Assembly: GCF_007859305.1 (NCBI RefSeq) | Contig: NZ_VOHE01000002.1 | Coordinates: 596,210 to 660,209, forward strand | Source of the DNA: Luteimonas wenzhouensis | GTDB lineage: Bacteria; Pseudomonadota; Gammaproteobacteria; Xanthomonadales; Xanthomonadaceae | Reading direction: 5' to 3' | DNA: 64,000 nt | Shown here: positions 1-8,651 of the stretch, in pieces | How positions within the stretch are numbered: position 1 is the first letter of the stretch | How the letters are laid out: each line of letters opens with the position of its first letter | Notes under the pieces: generated by a model | Database searches by the model: none | Seen by the model: the letters and a program-made list of their open reading frames with translations, nothing else | What the model was told of the DNA's origin: nothing | Made by a program: the position numbers and the translations under genes

Positions 1-1
1 A

Positions 2-946
2 ATGCCGGCGATGAGGCGCGGATGGCTGACGCTCGCGGGCGCCGGCCTGGCCATCGCCTGTTTGGTGCTGTTCTCCAGGCAGGTCGCGGGACTCGTTTCC
101 GACGGAAGCATCGACCTGTTGGGGGCCCTTCCGCAGCTGGTCCCGGCGTCGTGCGCCTTCCTCGTCGCGTACGCGGCCTTTGCCAGCGGTTGGCACGCGT
201 TGCTCCTTGCCGGGCGGGTTCCAGCGTCGTGGCGCGTCAGTTCGGGCATCTTCGCCACCACCCAGTTCGGGAAGTACCTGCCCGGTAACGTCGGCCACCA
301 TCTCGGGCGCGTGGCACTGGCGGCCAGTTACGGCTTTCCCGGCGCCACGGTGGTCGCGACGATGGTGGTCGAGGCCGGCCTGGTTGTCGCATGGATGGCG
401 GTGCTCGGGCTGCCCTTGCTAGAGTTCTGGCTCGGACGGCTCGACCTGGACGTGCCCGCGCTCGTGACGGCCCTGGCCGGCGCGGGCATCCTGCTGGGCG
501 GCGCCAGCGTGGTGCTGCACAAGCAGCGACGGCACCCGCGCATCGCCGCGCTACTGGAGGCGGTCGATCCGCTATTGCGGCCAGATCGCCGTTCCAAGGG
601 ACTGCTCGCCGTGTCGGCCGCGCTGATCCTCGCCGGGATCGTACTCAGCGCGCTGTCCCTGTCCTTGCTCGATCCCGGCGGCACACTGCTGTCCTTCGAT
701 GCCTTCCCAATCACCCTGGGACTGTTCGCCTGCGCCTGGCTCCTCGGGTTCGTCACTCCCGGCGCACCGGCGGGTATCGGCATCCGCGAACTCATGCTCA
801 CCGAAGGCCTCACGCCGCTCGTGGGGCGGGAGCAGGCAGTGGTCATCGCGCTGACGTTCCGCATCCTTTCCACCGGATCCGACCTGCTGGTATTTTTGGC
901 CGGGTTGGGCATGCTATCGGGCGCTCGACGGCGTCATCCGGGCTGA
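2..946 (+). CDS. flippase-like membrane protein (lysylphosphatidylglycerol synthase TM-domain family)
   Basis: A 314-residue, very hydrophobic protein with about eight membrane segments. The segment GKYLPGNVGHHLGR near residue 90 and the loop PGAPAGIGIRE near residue 258 match the conserved loops of the UPF0104/lysylphosphatidylglycerol synthetase membrane-domain family, whose members are often lipid or glycolipid flippases lying beside GT2 enzymes. The following gene is such a GT2 enzyme, 65 bases downstream. An in-frame ATG at 11 is an equally good start, and the true start could lie before the window because only one base precedes the first ATG. The substrate cannot be read from sequence. 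Confidence 0.7.
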   Translation: MPAMRRGWLTLAGAGLAIACLVLFSRQVAGLVSDGSIDLLGALPQLVPASCAFLVAYAAFASGWHALLLAGRVPASWRVSSGIFATTQFGKYLPGNVGHHLGRVALAASYGFPGATVVATMVVEAGLVVAWMAVLGLPLLEFWLGRLDLDVPALVTALAGAGILLGGASVVLHKQRRHPRIAALLEAVDPLLRPDRRSKGLLAVSAALILAGIVLSALSLSLLDPGGTLLSFDAFPITLGLFACAWLLGFVTPGAPAGIGIRELMLTEGLTPLVGREQAVVIALTFRILSTGSDLLVFLAGLGMLSGARRRHPG

Positions 947-1011
947 ATCCGCATTCGCATCCAGGACCGCCGAAGGGCAGCGCCTGCGCAACCACCTGGC
1001 AAAGGCAACGC

Positions 1012-2004
1012 ATGAAACTGATCATCCAGATCCCCTGCCTCAACGAGGAAGCAACATTGGGGATCGCGATCGCCGACCTTCCGCGCGAGGTGCCCGGATT
1101 CGACCGCGTCGAATGGCTCGTGGTCGACGACGGGTCAACGGACCGGACCGCCGCGGTCGCGCGCGAACTGGGTGTGGACCACGTCGTGCGCCATCCGGTC
1201 AACCGTGGCCTGGCGACCGCTTTCATGACCGGTCTTGATGCCTGCCTCCGGCTCGGCGCCGACGTGATCGTCAACACCGACGCCGACAACCAGTACCAGG
1301 CGGCCGACATCCCGAAGCTGACTGCCCCCATCCTCGCCGGCCAGGCGGACATGGTGATCGGCGCGCGGCCGATCGACCAGACCGAACACTTCTCCTGGAT
1401 CAAGAAGAAGCTGCAACGCTTCGGCAGCTGGGCGGTGCGGATGGCCAGCAAGACACAGGTGGCCGACGCGCCCAGCGGATTCCGCGCCATTTCCCGCGAA
1501 ACGGCCATGCGGCTCAACGTCTTCAACGCCTATACCTATACCCTGGAGACGATCATCCAGGCGGGCCTGAGCAATCTGCGCGTGTACTCGGTGCCGATCA
1601 GGACGAACGCGGACTTGCGCCCGTCGCGCCTGGTCAAGAGCATTTCGAGCTACGTCCGCAGGTCACTGGTCACCATCCTCCGGGTGGTGGTGATCTACCG
1701 CCCCATGCGGCTGTTCGCCGCCGTGGGAACACTACTGGGCGTCATCGGCCTGCTGGTCGGGCTGAGATTCGTCTACTTCTATGTGACCGGCGACGGCAGC
1801 GGTCGGATCCAGTCGGTCATCCTTTCGGCCCTGTGCATCCTGCTGGGCGCCATGGCGTGGATGATGGCCATCATCTCGGAACTGATCGCGGTCAACCGGA
1901 AGCTGTTGGAGAAGCTCAACTGGCGGATCCAGAGAATGGAGGATTCGATCTCCGGTCGGAACTCCCCGGCCCCGGGGCGCGACCGGCACGATGGGCGGCG
2001 CTGA
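1012..2004 (+). CDS. GT2 family glycosyltransferase with C-terminal membrane anchor
   Basis: A 330-residue protein. The N-terminal GT-A fold carries PCLNEE near residue 7, VVDDGSTDRT near 38 and the metal-binding stretch NTDADNQYQ near 89; GFRAISRE follows near 158. Two hydrophobic segments near 235-260 and 270-295 anchor it in the inner membrane. This plan is that of dolichyl- or undecaprenyl-phosphate hexose synthases, which load a lipid carrier with a sugar. The start at 1012 was chosen because the family begins directly with the first beta strand (MKLIIQIPCLNEE); an upstream in-frame extension reads through the preceding gene and is not credible. Role: probably surface glycan or protein glycosylation, together with its neighbours. 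Confidence 0.85.
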   Translation: MKLIIQIPCLNEEATLGIAIADLPREVPGFDRVEWLVVDDGSTDRTAAVARELGVDHVVRHPVNRGLATAFMTGLDACLRLGADVIVNTDADNQYQAADIPKLTAPILAGQADMVIGARPIDQTEHFSWIKKKLQRFGSWAVRMASKTQVADAPSGFRAISRETAMRLNVFNAYTYTLETIIQAGLSNLRVYSVPIRTNADLRPSRLVKSISSYVRRSLVTILRVVVIYRPMRLFAAVGTLLGVIGLLVGLRFVYFYVTGDGSGRIQSVILSALCILLGAMAWMMAIISELIAVNRKLLEKLNWRIQRMEDSISGRNSPAPGRDRHDGRR

Positions 2005-2058
2005 TGGCGACAAGCGTCTTCGCACCGGCCCCGGGTGGGCCTTGAACGAGTCCGGCCC

Positions 2059-4617
2059 GTGAGCGACGCGCGGCACATCTCCCTGACCCAGCCCTGGCGC
2101 CACGACCCCACCGCCGGAACGCGCGGCGGTGCGATGCGTTCGCGCCCGGTCCTGTTCATCGCCTACCTGCTGCTCGCCTTCGGCATCATGGGCGCGAACC
2201 CGTTCCGGGGCGAATCGATCACGCCGTTGGACGTGCTGGTCAAGCAGCATGCGTTCTCCTGGGCGGACGAGGGGCAGCCCGCGCGCCACGGGGAGCGTTC
2301 GGACGTCCTGAACGGGCTGCTCCCGTACTGGATCAACGCACGCGAGCAGATCCGTTCCGGGCATTTCCCGAAATGGAACGACATCGCCGCGGGGGGCGTG
2401 ACCTTCCTGGTGCCCACCTACAGCATGTTCACGCCGGCGTTCGCGGTCTTCGCCGTGGCTCCGACGCCGGCGCTTGGGTTCCACCTGGCGATCGTGCTCA
2501 ACCTAGCGATCGCCGGTTTCGGCATGCACCTGTTCCTGCGGCGGCACGTGCGGCTGCCGGCCGCGATCTGCGGGGCGGCCACCTTCATGGTGTGCGGCTT
2601 CCATGCCGCTTGGCTCTATTGGCCCCATGTCCATACGTCGATCTGGGCACCATGGCTGCTGCTTGCCGTCGACGGCTGCACGCGCAGCCCCGGCATGCGC
2701 AGCGCAGTGGGGTTGGGACTGGCCACGGCGATGGTCATCCTCGGTGGCTTCCCGTTCGTCACGGAGGTGATCCTGTGCGCGGGCGGCCTGTACTTCCTCG
2801 TCTCCTGGCGCCTGCGCCATCCGCACGCCGCGTCCGGCCCGTCGCCCCTGCCCTGGTACGTCCTCGGGTCGGCGTTCGGCTTCCTCGCCACCCTGCCGCT
2901 CCTGCTCGAGCTCCACGGCTGGCTGCAGCAGTTCGACCTCGGCTATCGCGAGGGACGCGGAAGCTACCTGCGGGCCGGCCACATGACGCGCCTGTTGCCG
3001 CCGTGGGCCTACCAGCACAAGCGCGTCGAGCAGACGATGTACGTGGGGTTGCTGCTTACCTTGGCGGCGGCGGCATCCGTGCTCCTCATGGCGATCCGGC
3101 CGCGGGCCACGCCCCGCCTGGCACTGTTCGCGGCCCTGCTGCTGGTCCTCGTCGGAGGGCTCGTGTTCGGCCTTTGGCCGATGTGGCTCGTGGGGTGGTT
3201 CCCGGGCATGAGCTTTAACTCGTGGTCGCGCGCGATAGGGGTGCTCGACATCGCCATCATCCTGCTTGGCGTGACACTGGTGGACCGGGCGTGGCGCCGC
3301 GCAGCGGGGACGGGCGCGCTGTGGATCCGGATCCTGGTGCTGCTGCTGGTCGGGGCGCAGATCGCGGAGATCACCCACTTCTTCCGACGCTACAACGGCC
3401 CCGCGCCCGCCAGCTATTTCTACCCGGAGCCGCCTGCCGTCTCCTACGTGAGGTCCCGGGCAGGTCCGTTCGACTACGTGATCACCGACCGCGCATTCGA
3501 CATTTCCGGGGAGATCGGGGCCTTCGGCCTGAGGGATTGGTACGCCCACCAGCTGCGGACCCCGGCGCACAAGCGACTCCTCGACGACCTGGTCGAACGC
3601 CACCGCGTCTCGCATACCGCCTCGCGGTTTCCAGCGAAGGCGATCGACACCGCGGCGCAGGCGCTTGCGGACCTCAACGTGAGGTACATCGTCGTCGACC
3701 ACCCCGACGACCTCACGAGGGGGCCCGCACGCGAGAATCCGCCTTCGAGGACACCGCTTCCGCCGCAGCCCGGGGACGCATGGGTACAGCACTTCGACGT
3801 CGCCGAGACGGACCTGCCGGTGCGTGCGATTTCGGTCCGGTTGGCGACCTATGCAGAACGCAGCCTCAAGGGAGTCGTGGCGCTGGTGCTTTCAGACGGC
3901 TCCGGCAACGTCCTGGGCAGGAGCGCCATCGACGCCAGGACCGTGAAAGACAACGCGCTGGCGGAATTCCATTTCCCCGAGCCGGTCGTCCTGCAGCCGG
4001 GCAACTACCGTTTCGCCCTGGCATACCGGCCGCTCGAAGCCCCCGCGCGGCACCTGACGGCGTGGTCGGTTCCCGTTGCCGCGGACGAGACCGATCAGTC
4101 GCTGTTCGTGGGGACGCGGCCGTTCCCGGGATCACTCGAGTACGTCCTCCATGTCGGTGACAGCACCATCGGCCACTACCGGCGCGTCTTCATGGCAGCG
4201 GGCATCTCCGTATTTGAGAACACCCGGGCGCCGCGTGGCCCCTACTTCCTGCGTGGACTGGCGCATGACGCCGACCCCGCGGCCGGCTCCCAGGTCAGCA
4301 TCGTCGACTACGCGGCGGACGCGTACACGTTACGCTACGAAGGGACACGGAGCGGCTTCGTGGTCGTGCCCGCCAGCCTGGGTCGGGGCTGGCAGGTGGC
4401 GGTCAACGGCACCGCCGTCGCCCCGTCGTACAAGCACGGCCTGCTTCCGGCCATCCCCGTGGACGGCCCATCGCAGATCGTGTTCGAGTACCGGCCGTGG
4501 CAGCCACCCCTGTTGCTGGTGTGGCTGGGATCGCTCTGTGGCCTGCTGGGCTCGATGGCCCTCCTCGGCAGGCACCAGTCGAAGGCGCGGGCCCGGGGTG
4601 TCGGGCCCGCCCCGTAA
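2059..4617 (+). CDS. large YfhO-like polytopic membrane protein
   Basis: About 850 residues with a dozen or so transmembrane segments in the first 450 residues and a large extracytoplasmic C-terminal part ending in one more helix near 825-845. The N-terminal pattern (LVKQHAFSWADEG, then LLPYWINAREQIRSGHFPKWN) resembles YfhO-type/GT-C-like membrane proteins in which acidic residues after the first helix face the periplasm. A GTG at 2059 is in frame, and an ATG at 2134 directly before the first helix (MRSRPVLF) is a good alternative start. It follows the GT2 gene by about 55 bases in the same direction, so it may act in the same glycan pathway, for example transferring a lipid-linked sugar. Substrate unknown. 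Confidence 0.7.
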   Translation: MSDARHISLTQPWRHDPTAGTRGGAMRSRPVLFIAYLLLAFGIMGANPFRGESITPLDVLVKQHAFSWADEGQPARHGERSDVLNGLLPYWINAREQIRSGHFPKWNDIAAGGVTFLVPTYSMFTPAFAVFAVAPTPALGFHLAIVLNLAIAGFGMHLFLRRHVRLPAAICGAATFMVCGFHAAWLYWPHVHTSIWAPWLLLAVDGCTRSPGMRSAVGLGLATAMVILGGFPFVTEVILCAGGLYFLVSWRLRHPHAASGPSPLPWYVLGSAFGFLATLPLLLELHGWLQQFDLGYREGRGSYLRAGHMTRLLPPWAYQHKRVEQTMYVGLLLTLAAAASVLLMAIRPRATPRLALFAALLLVLVGGLVFGLWPMWLVGWFPGMSFNSWSRAIGVLDIAIILLGVTLVDRAWRRAAGTGALWIRILVLLLVGAQIAEITHFFRRYNGPAPASYFYPEPPAVSYVRSRAGPFDYVITDRAFDISGEIGAFGLRDWYAHQLRTPAHKRLLDDLVERHRVSHTASRFPAKAIDTAAQALADLNVRYIVVDHPDDLTRGPARENPPSRTPLPPQPGDAWVQHFDVAETDLPVRAISVRLATYAERSLKGVVALVLSDGSGNVLGRSAIDARTVKDNALAEFHFPEPVVLQPGNYRFALAYRPLEAPARHLTAWSVPVAADETDQSLFVGTRPFPGSLEYVLHVGDSTIGHYRRVFMAAGISVFENTRAPRGPYFLRGLAHDADPAAGSQVSIVDYAADAYTLRYEGTRSGFVVVPASLGRGWQVAVNGTAVAPSYKHGLLPAIPVDGPSQIVFEYRPWQPPLLLVWLGSLCGLLGSMALLGRHQSKARARGVGPAP

Positions 4618-4646
4618 ACCGGGACGGCGCGACCGTCGACGCGCCC

Positions 4647-5777
4647 CTAGCGCACCTCGGAAATCTCCACCCCGTCCAGGCCCTGGGACAGGGTACGGGC
4701 GTCGCCGCCCTGGGCGAGCTTGATCTTGAGCCGCACCTCGTTCTGCGAGTCGGCGTGGCGCAGGGCGTCCTCGTAGGAGATCTCGCCGGCCTGGTACAGC
4801 TCGAACAGGGCCTGGTCGAAGGTCTTCATGCCCAGGTTGGTCGATTCCTTCATCACTTCCTTGAGCTTGTGGATCTCGCCGTCGCGGATGTAGTCCTGCA
4901 CCAGCGGGGTGCCGAGCAGGATCTCCATCGCCACCCGGCGCCCCTTGCCGTCCGGGGTCGGGATCAGCTGCTGCGCGATCACCGCCTTGAGGTTGAGCGA
5001 GAGGTCCATCAGCAGCTGGCTGCGGCGGTCCTCGGGGAAGAAGTTGATGATGCGATCCATCGCCTGGTTGGCGTTGTTCGCGTGCAGGGTGCACAGCACC
5101 AGGTGGCCGGTCTCGGCGAAGGCGATGGCGTGGTCCATGCCCTCGCGGGTGCGCACCTCGCCGATCATGATCACGTCCGGCGCCTGGCGCAGGGTGTTCT
5201 TGAGCGCGTTCTCCCAGCTGTCGGTGTCGATGCCGACCTCGCGCTGGGTGATGATGCAGCCCTCGTGCTTGTGCACGAACTCGATCGGGTCCTCGATGGT
5301 GATGATGTGGCCGGTGGAGTTCTGGTTACGGTACCCGATCATCGCCGCCAGCGAGGTCGACTTGCCGGTGCCGGTGGCGCCGACGAAGATGATGATGCCG
5401 CGCTTGGTCATCGCCAGGGTCTTGATGATCGGCGGCAGGTTCAGCTCCTCGACCGTCGGGATCTTGGTCTCGATCCGGCGCAGCACCATCCCGACCTGGT
5501 TGCGCTGGTAGAAGCAGCTGACGCGGAAGCGGCCCACGCCCGAGACGCCGATGGCGAAGTTGCACTCGTGGGTCTTCTCGAACTCCTCGCGCTGCGGCGG
5601 GGTCATCACGTTCAGCACCAGGTCGCGCGACTGCTGCGGCGTGAGCGGGTTCTGGGTGATGGGCTGGATCTTGCCGTGGACCTTCATCGACGGCGGCATG
5701 CCCGCGGTGATGAACAGGTCCGAGGCCTTCTGGTGGGCCATCAGCTTGAGGAACGAGGTGAAGTCGATACTGCTCAT
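4647..5777 (-). CDS. pilU: type IV pilus retraction ATPase PilU
   Basis: A 376-residue secretion-superfamily hexameric ATPase that works with PilT to depolymerise type IV pili at the inner-membrane base. Walker A GATGTGKST lies at 133-141, the Asp box IEDPIEF at 161-167, Walker B DVIMIGEVR at 201-209 and the His box GHLVLCTLHAN at 224-234. It lacks the AIRNLIRE signature of PilT and has instead the longer C-terminal tail typical of PilU. The start has a clean AGGAG 6 bases upstream. It lies 137 bp downstream of pilT on the same strand, the usual order. Twitching motility and DNA uptake are the expected processes. Confidence 0.96.
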   Translation of the reverse strand: MSSIDFTSFLKLMAHQKASDLFITAGMPPSMKVHGKIQPITQNPLTPQQSRDLVLNVMTPPQREEFEKTHECNFAIGVSGVGRFRVSCFYQRNQVGMVLRRIETKIPTVEELNLPPIIKTLAMTKRGIIIFVGATGTGKSTSLAAMIGYRNQNSTGHIITIEDPIEFVHKHEGCIITQREVGIDTDSWENALKNTLRQAPDVIMIGEVRTREGMDHAIAFAETGHLVLCTLHANNANQAMDRIINFFPEDRRSQLLMDLSLNLKAVIAQQLIPTPDGKGRRVAMEILLGTPLVQDYIRDGEIHKLKEVMKESTNLGMKTFDQALFELYQAGEISYEDALRHADSQNEVRLKIKLAQGGDARTLSQGLDGVEISEVR

Positions 5778-5914
5778 GGTGGCTCCTGCGTGGCCGGCGG
5801 TGGGCGGGGCGGTGGTCGGGGCGGGCCGCGCGCCTGCCCGATCCGGTCAACCCTCGCCCTTCCCGGCCTTGACTGGTCCCAAATCCGATCCCTGCCCGAG
5901 CGCCGGTCGCCCGG

Positions 5915-6952
5915 TCACTCGAACAGCCGCTTCTCCCGCGCATATTCCTTGGCCTGCTGACGCGTGACCAGGCCGCGCTTGACCAGGTCCTGCAGGTGCT
6001 GGTCCAGGGTCATCATGCCGTGCTGCTGGCCGGTCTGGATCGCCGAGTACATCTGCGCGACCTTGTCCTCGCGGATCAGGTTGCGGATGGCGGGGATGCC
6101 GACCATGATCTCCCAGGCTGCGGTGCGCCCACCGCCGACCTTCTTCAGCAGCGCCTGCGAAATCACCGCGCGCAGCGACTCCGACAGCATCGAGCGCACC
6201 ATCGGCTTCTCGCCGGCGGGGAACACGTCGATGATGCGGTCGATGGTCTTGGCCGCCGAACTGGTGTGCAGGGTGCCGAACACCAGGTGGCCGGTCTCGG
6301 CCGCGGTCAGCGCCAGGCGGATGGTCTCGATGTCGCGCATCTCGCCCACCAGGATGTAGTCCGGGTCCTCGCGCAGCGCCGAACGCAGGGCCTCGCTGAA
6401 GCCGTGGGTGTCACGGTGCACCTCGCGCTGGTTGATCAGGCACTTCTGCGAGGTGTGCACGAACTCGATCGGGTCCTCGACCGAGAGGATGTGCGCGTAC
6501 TCGTTCTTGTTGATGTGGTCGAGCATCGCCGCCAGGGTGGTCGACTTGCCCGAGCCGGTCGGGCCGGTCACCAGGATCAGGCCCTGCGGCTGCTGGATCA
6601 GCTCGCGGAAGATGGGCGGGCAGCCCAGGTCCTCGAGGGTCAGCACCTCGGAGGGAATGGTGCGGAACACCGCCGCCGCGCCGCGGTTCTGGTTGAAGGC
6701 GTTGACGCGGAAGCGCGCCAGGCCCGGGATCTCGAACGAGAAGTCGGTCTCGAGGAACTCCTCGTAGTCGCGGCGCTGCTTGTCCGACATGATGTCGTAG
6801 ATCAGCGCGTGCACCTGCTTGTGCTCGAGCGCCGGGATGTTGATCCGCCGCACGTCGCCGTCGACCCGGATCATCGGCGGCAGCCCCGCCGAGAGGTGGA
6901 GGTCGGACGCCTTGTTCTTGACCGAGAACGCCAACAGTTCGGCGATATCCAT
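5915..6952 (-). CDS. pilT: type IV pilus retraction ATPase PilT
   Basis: A 345-residue retraction motor, the usual length. Walker A GPTGSGKST is at 130-138, the Asp box SVEDPIEF at 157-164, Walker B DYILVGEMRD at 198-207, and the diagnostic PilT motif AIRNLIRE at 288-295, which is needed for retraction but not ATP hydrolysis. It is the upstream gene of the pilT-pilU pair. A TATACT -10-like box lies about 80 bases upstream of the start codon (7030-7035, minus strand). In many gammaproteobacteria yggS lies directly divergent from pilT; here proC is the divergent neighbour and yggS is missing. Confidence 0.97.
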   Translation of the reverse strand: MDIAELLAFSVKNKASDLHLSAGLPPMIRVDGDVRRINIPALEHKQVHALIYDIMSDKQRRDYEEFLETDFSFEIPGLARFRVNAFNQNRGAAAVFRTIPSEVLTLEDLGCPPIFRELIQQPQGLILVTGPTGSGKSTTLAAMLDHINKNEYAHILSVEDPIEFVHTSQKCLINQREVHRDTHGFSEALRSALREDPDYILVGEMRDIETIRLALTAAETGHLVFGTLHTSSAAKTIDRIIDVFPAGEKPMVRSMLSESLRAVISQALLKKVGGGRTAAWEIMVGIPAIRNLIREDKVAQMYSAIQTGQQHGMMTLDQHLQDLVKRGLVTRQQAKEYAREKRLFE

Positions 6953-7302
6953 GCAAGTCCCCTGGCACTGCTACTGACGTGATGCGGCCGTGTCCCCGTA
7001 CCGCAGGCCAAAGCCTAGCCCCGGCCGGCAGTATAGCCCCGTACCCGGATCACAATTCCAGCCCTTTCAAGCGGATATCGGGACCTGCCGGCACCGGCCC
7101 TGCGGCAGGGCAGGCCATCGACCCGAACGCGGTGGCCGCCGGATCGGGCCGCCGGATCGGGCCGGCGGGCGCCGCCGAGCCCGCGCGACGCGCGGGGCGC
7201 GCCGTCCGCCGGCGCGCCCCGGGCACCCTCGGTCCGCGGCCCTACGTTCCCGCCGACTCTGCGGTAGGGTGATATGGCCCTTCCCGCACGCCAGGCCACT
7301 CC
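6953..7302. other. intergenic region between divergent pilT and proC
   Basis: About 350 bases with no convincing gene on either strand. It holds a TATACT box for pilT (7030-7035, minus strand), a 13-bp unit GCCGCCGGATCGG repeated twice in tandem (7135-7147 and 7148-7160), and a strong GC hairpin at 7193-7221. Short open frames across it have low-complexity composition with no family resemblance. The yggS gene that often fills this position in related gammaproteobacteria is not present, even as an obvious remnant. Confidence 0.6.
7193..7221. repeat. perfect inverted repeat, 11-bp arms
   Basis: CGGGGCGCGCC at 7193-7203 is the exact reverse complement of GGCGCGCCCCG at 7211-7221, separated by 7 bases. 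It could form a very stable hairpin upstream of proC. There is no T run, so it is not a typical intrinsic terminator. Function unknown. Confidence 0.6.
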
Positions 7303-8145
7303 ATGCCCGACCCTGCTTCTCCCGGATCCCTTCCCATCGTCGCCTTCATCGGCGGCGGCAACATGGCTCGCAGCCTGGTCGGCGGGCTGCTCGCGGCCGG
7401 CGCCGATCCGGCCGCGGTCCGCGTCGCCGACCCGAGCGCGGATGCACGCGCCGCGCTGGCGTCGGATTTCGGGGTGGCCACCTTCGAATCGGCCGCCGAC
7501 GCGGTCGACGGGGCCGAGGCGTGGGTGTTCGCGGTCAAGCCGCAGGTGATGCGTGCGGTCTGCACGGAGCTGGCCGCCGTGGCGCAACAGGCGCGGCCGC
7601 TGGTCGTGTCGATCGCCGCGGGCATCACCTCGGCCCAGCTGGACCGCTGGCTGGGCGGCGGCCTGGCGGTGGTGCGGACCATGCCCAACACGCCCGCCCT
7701 GCTCGGCGCCGGCGTCACCGGCCTGTACGCCAACCCGCGCGTGGACGCCGCCGGGCGCGCCCGTGCCGAAGGCCTGCTGGCCAGTGCCGGGGCCACCGTC
7801 TGGATCGATGACGAAGCGCTGATGGACGCGGTCACGGGCACCTCCGGCAGCGGTCCGGCCTACGTGTTCCTGCTGGCCGAGGCGATGGAGGAGGCCGCCA
7901 TCGCCGAGGGCCTGGCCGCGGACGCCGCGCGCACCCTGGTCCGGCACACGATCCTGGGCGCGGCGCGGATGCTGGTCGAATCCGGCGAGCCGCCGACCGA
8001 ACTCCGGCGCCGCGTCACCTCGCCCGGCGGCACCACCCAGGCCGCGATCGAAGCGTTCGAGGCCGGCGACCTGCGCGGCCTGGTCGCGCGTGCGGTCCGG
8101 GCGGCAACCCGCCGTGGCGGCGAGCTGTCGGCGGCCAATGACTGA
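7303..8145 (+). CDS. proC: pyrroline-5-carboxylate reductase
   Basis: A 280-residue cytosolic enzyme for the last step of proline synthesis: NAD(P)H-dependent reduction of pyrroline-5-carboxylate. The Rossmann signature FIGGGNMA lies near 15-22, the NADP-contacting segment VKPQVM near 80, RTMPNTPA near 125, and the substrate-binding dimer motif TGTSGSGPAYVF near 178-189, with SPGGTT near 242. Length is normal (260-280). Its stop codon overlaps the start of the next gene (ATGACTGA), so the two are probably translated together. In pseudomonads proC also sits in the pilT neighbourhood, followed by yggT and a DUF4426 gene. Confidence 0.96.
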   Translation: MPDPASPGSLPIVAFIGGGNMARSLVGGLLAAGADPAAVRVADPSADARAALASDFGVATFESAADAVDGAEAWVFAVKPQVMRAVCTELAAVAQQARPLVVSIAAGITSAQLDRWLGGGLAVVRTMPNTPALLGAGVTGLYANPRVDAAGRARAEGLLASAGATVWIDDEALMDAVTGTSGSGPAYVFLLAEAMEEAAIAEGLAADAARTLVRHTILGAARMLVESGEPPTELRRRVTSPGGTTQAAIEAFEAGDLRGLVARAVRAATRRGGELSAAND

Positions 8146-8641
8146 GCACCCGACGCGCATGCGCAGGATCGCGATCGCGGCCGCCGCCATGGCCGCGCTG
8201 GCCGCCTGCGGCGCCGATCCGTCCGCACGCGCCGACCTCGCCGCGGCCGCCCAGGCCGCACGCCTGCCGGCCGAACTGCGGGTGGGCGAGGTCACCGTGC
8301 GCGCGAGCCTCGCGCCCACCGCGTCCCTGCCGCCGGAGGTGGCGCGGCGCTACGGGGTCGAGCCGGCCCGCGACGTGCAGCTGCTGCTGGTGGGCGTGCG
8401 CCGCGGACCGGTGCACGAGGAGACGTCCGTGCCAGCGCAGGTCAGCGCGCGCGCCCGCGACCTGCGCGGCGTCTGGCAGGACGTGCCCATGCACGAAGTG
8501 CGCAGCGAGGACTTCATCGACTACGTCGGCACCGCGCGCGTGCCGCCGCCCGACACGCTGGCCTTCGAGGTCACCGTGCATCCCGAGGGCGCGCCGGCAC
8601 CGGGCGTGCTGCGCTTCAGCCGCGACCTCCTGCCGCCCTGA
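8138..8641 (+). CDS. DUF4426-like lipoprotein
   Basis: About 167 residues from the ATG at 8138, which overlaps the proC stop by 8 bases; an in-frame ATG at 8159 (MRRIAIAAAAMAALAACG) gives a cleaner lipoprotein signal with lipobox LAAC. The body resembles the DUF4426 family: LPPEVARRYGVEPARDVQLLLVGVRR followed by a beta-rich stretch and a DYVGTARVPP segment. DUF4426 genes occur downstream of proC in pseudomonads, and the same linkage here supports the call. Its role is unknown; the signal places it in the cell envelope. Confidence 0.65.
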   Translation: MTEHPTRMRRIAIAAAAMAALAACGADPSARADLAAAAQAARLPAELRVGEVTVRASLAPTASLPPEVARRYGVEPARDVQLLLVGVRRGPVHEETSVPAQVSARARDLRGVWQDVPMHEVRSEDFIDYVGTARVPPPDTLAFEVTVHPEGAPAPGVLRFSRDLLPP

Positions 8642-8651
8642 GCGGCGCGGC

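Noticed and set aside
4497..6982. Long plus-strand frames opposite pilU and pilT
   Set aside because: Repetitive Leu/Val/Asp/Gly composition typical of antisense frames in GC-rich DNA; pilT and pilU are certain on the minus strand.
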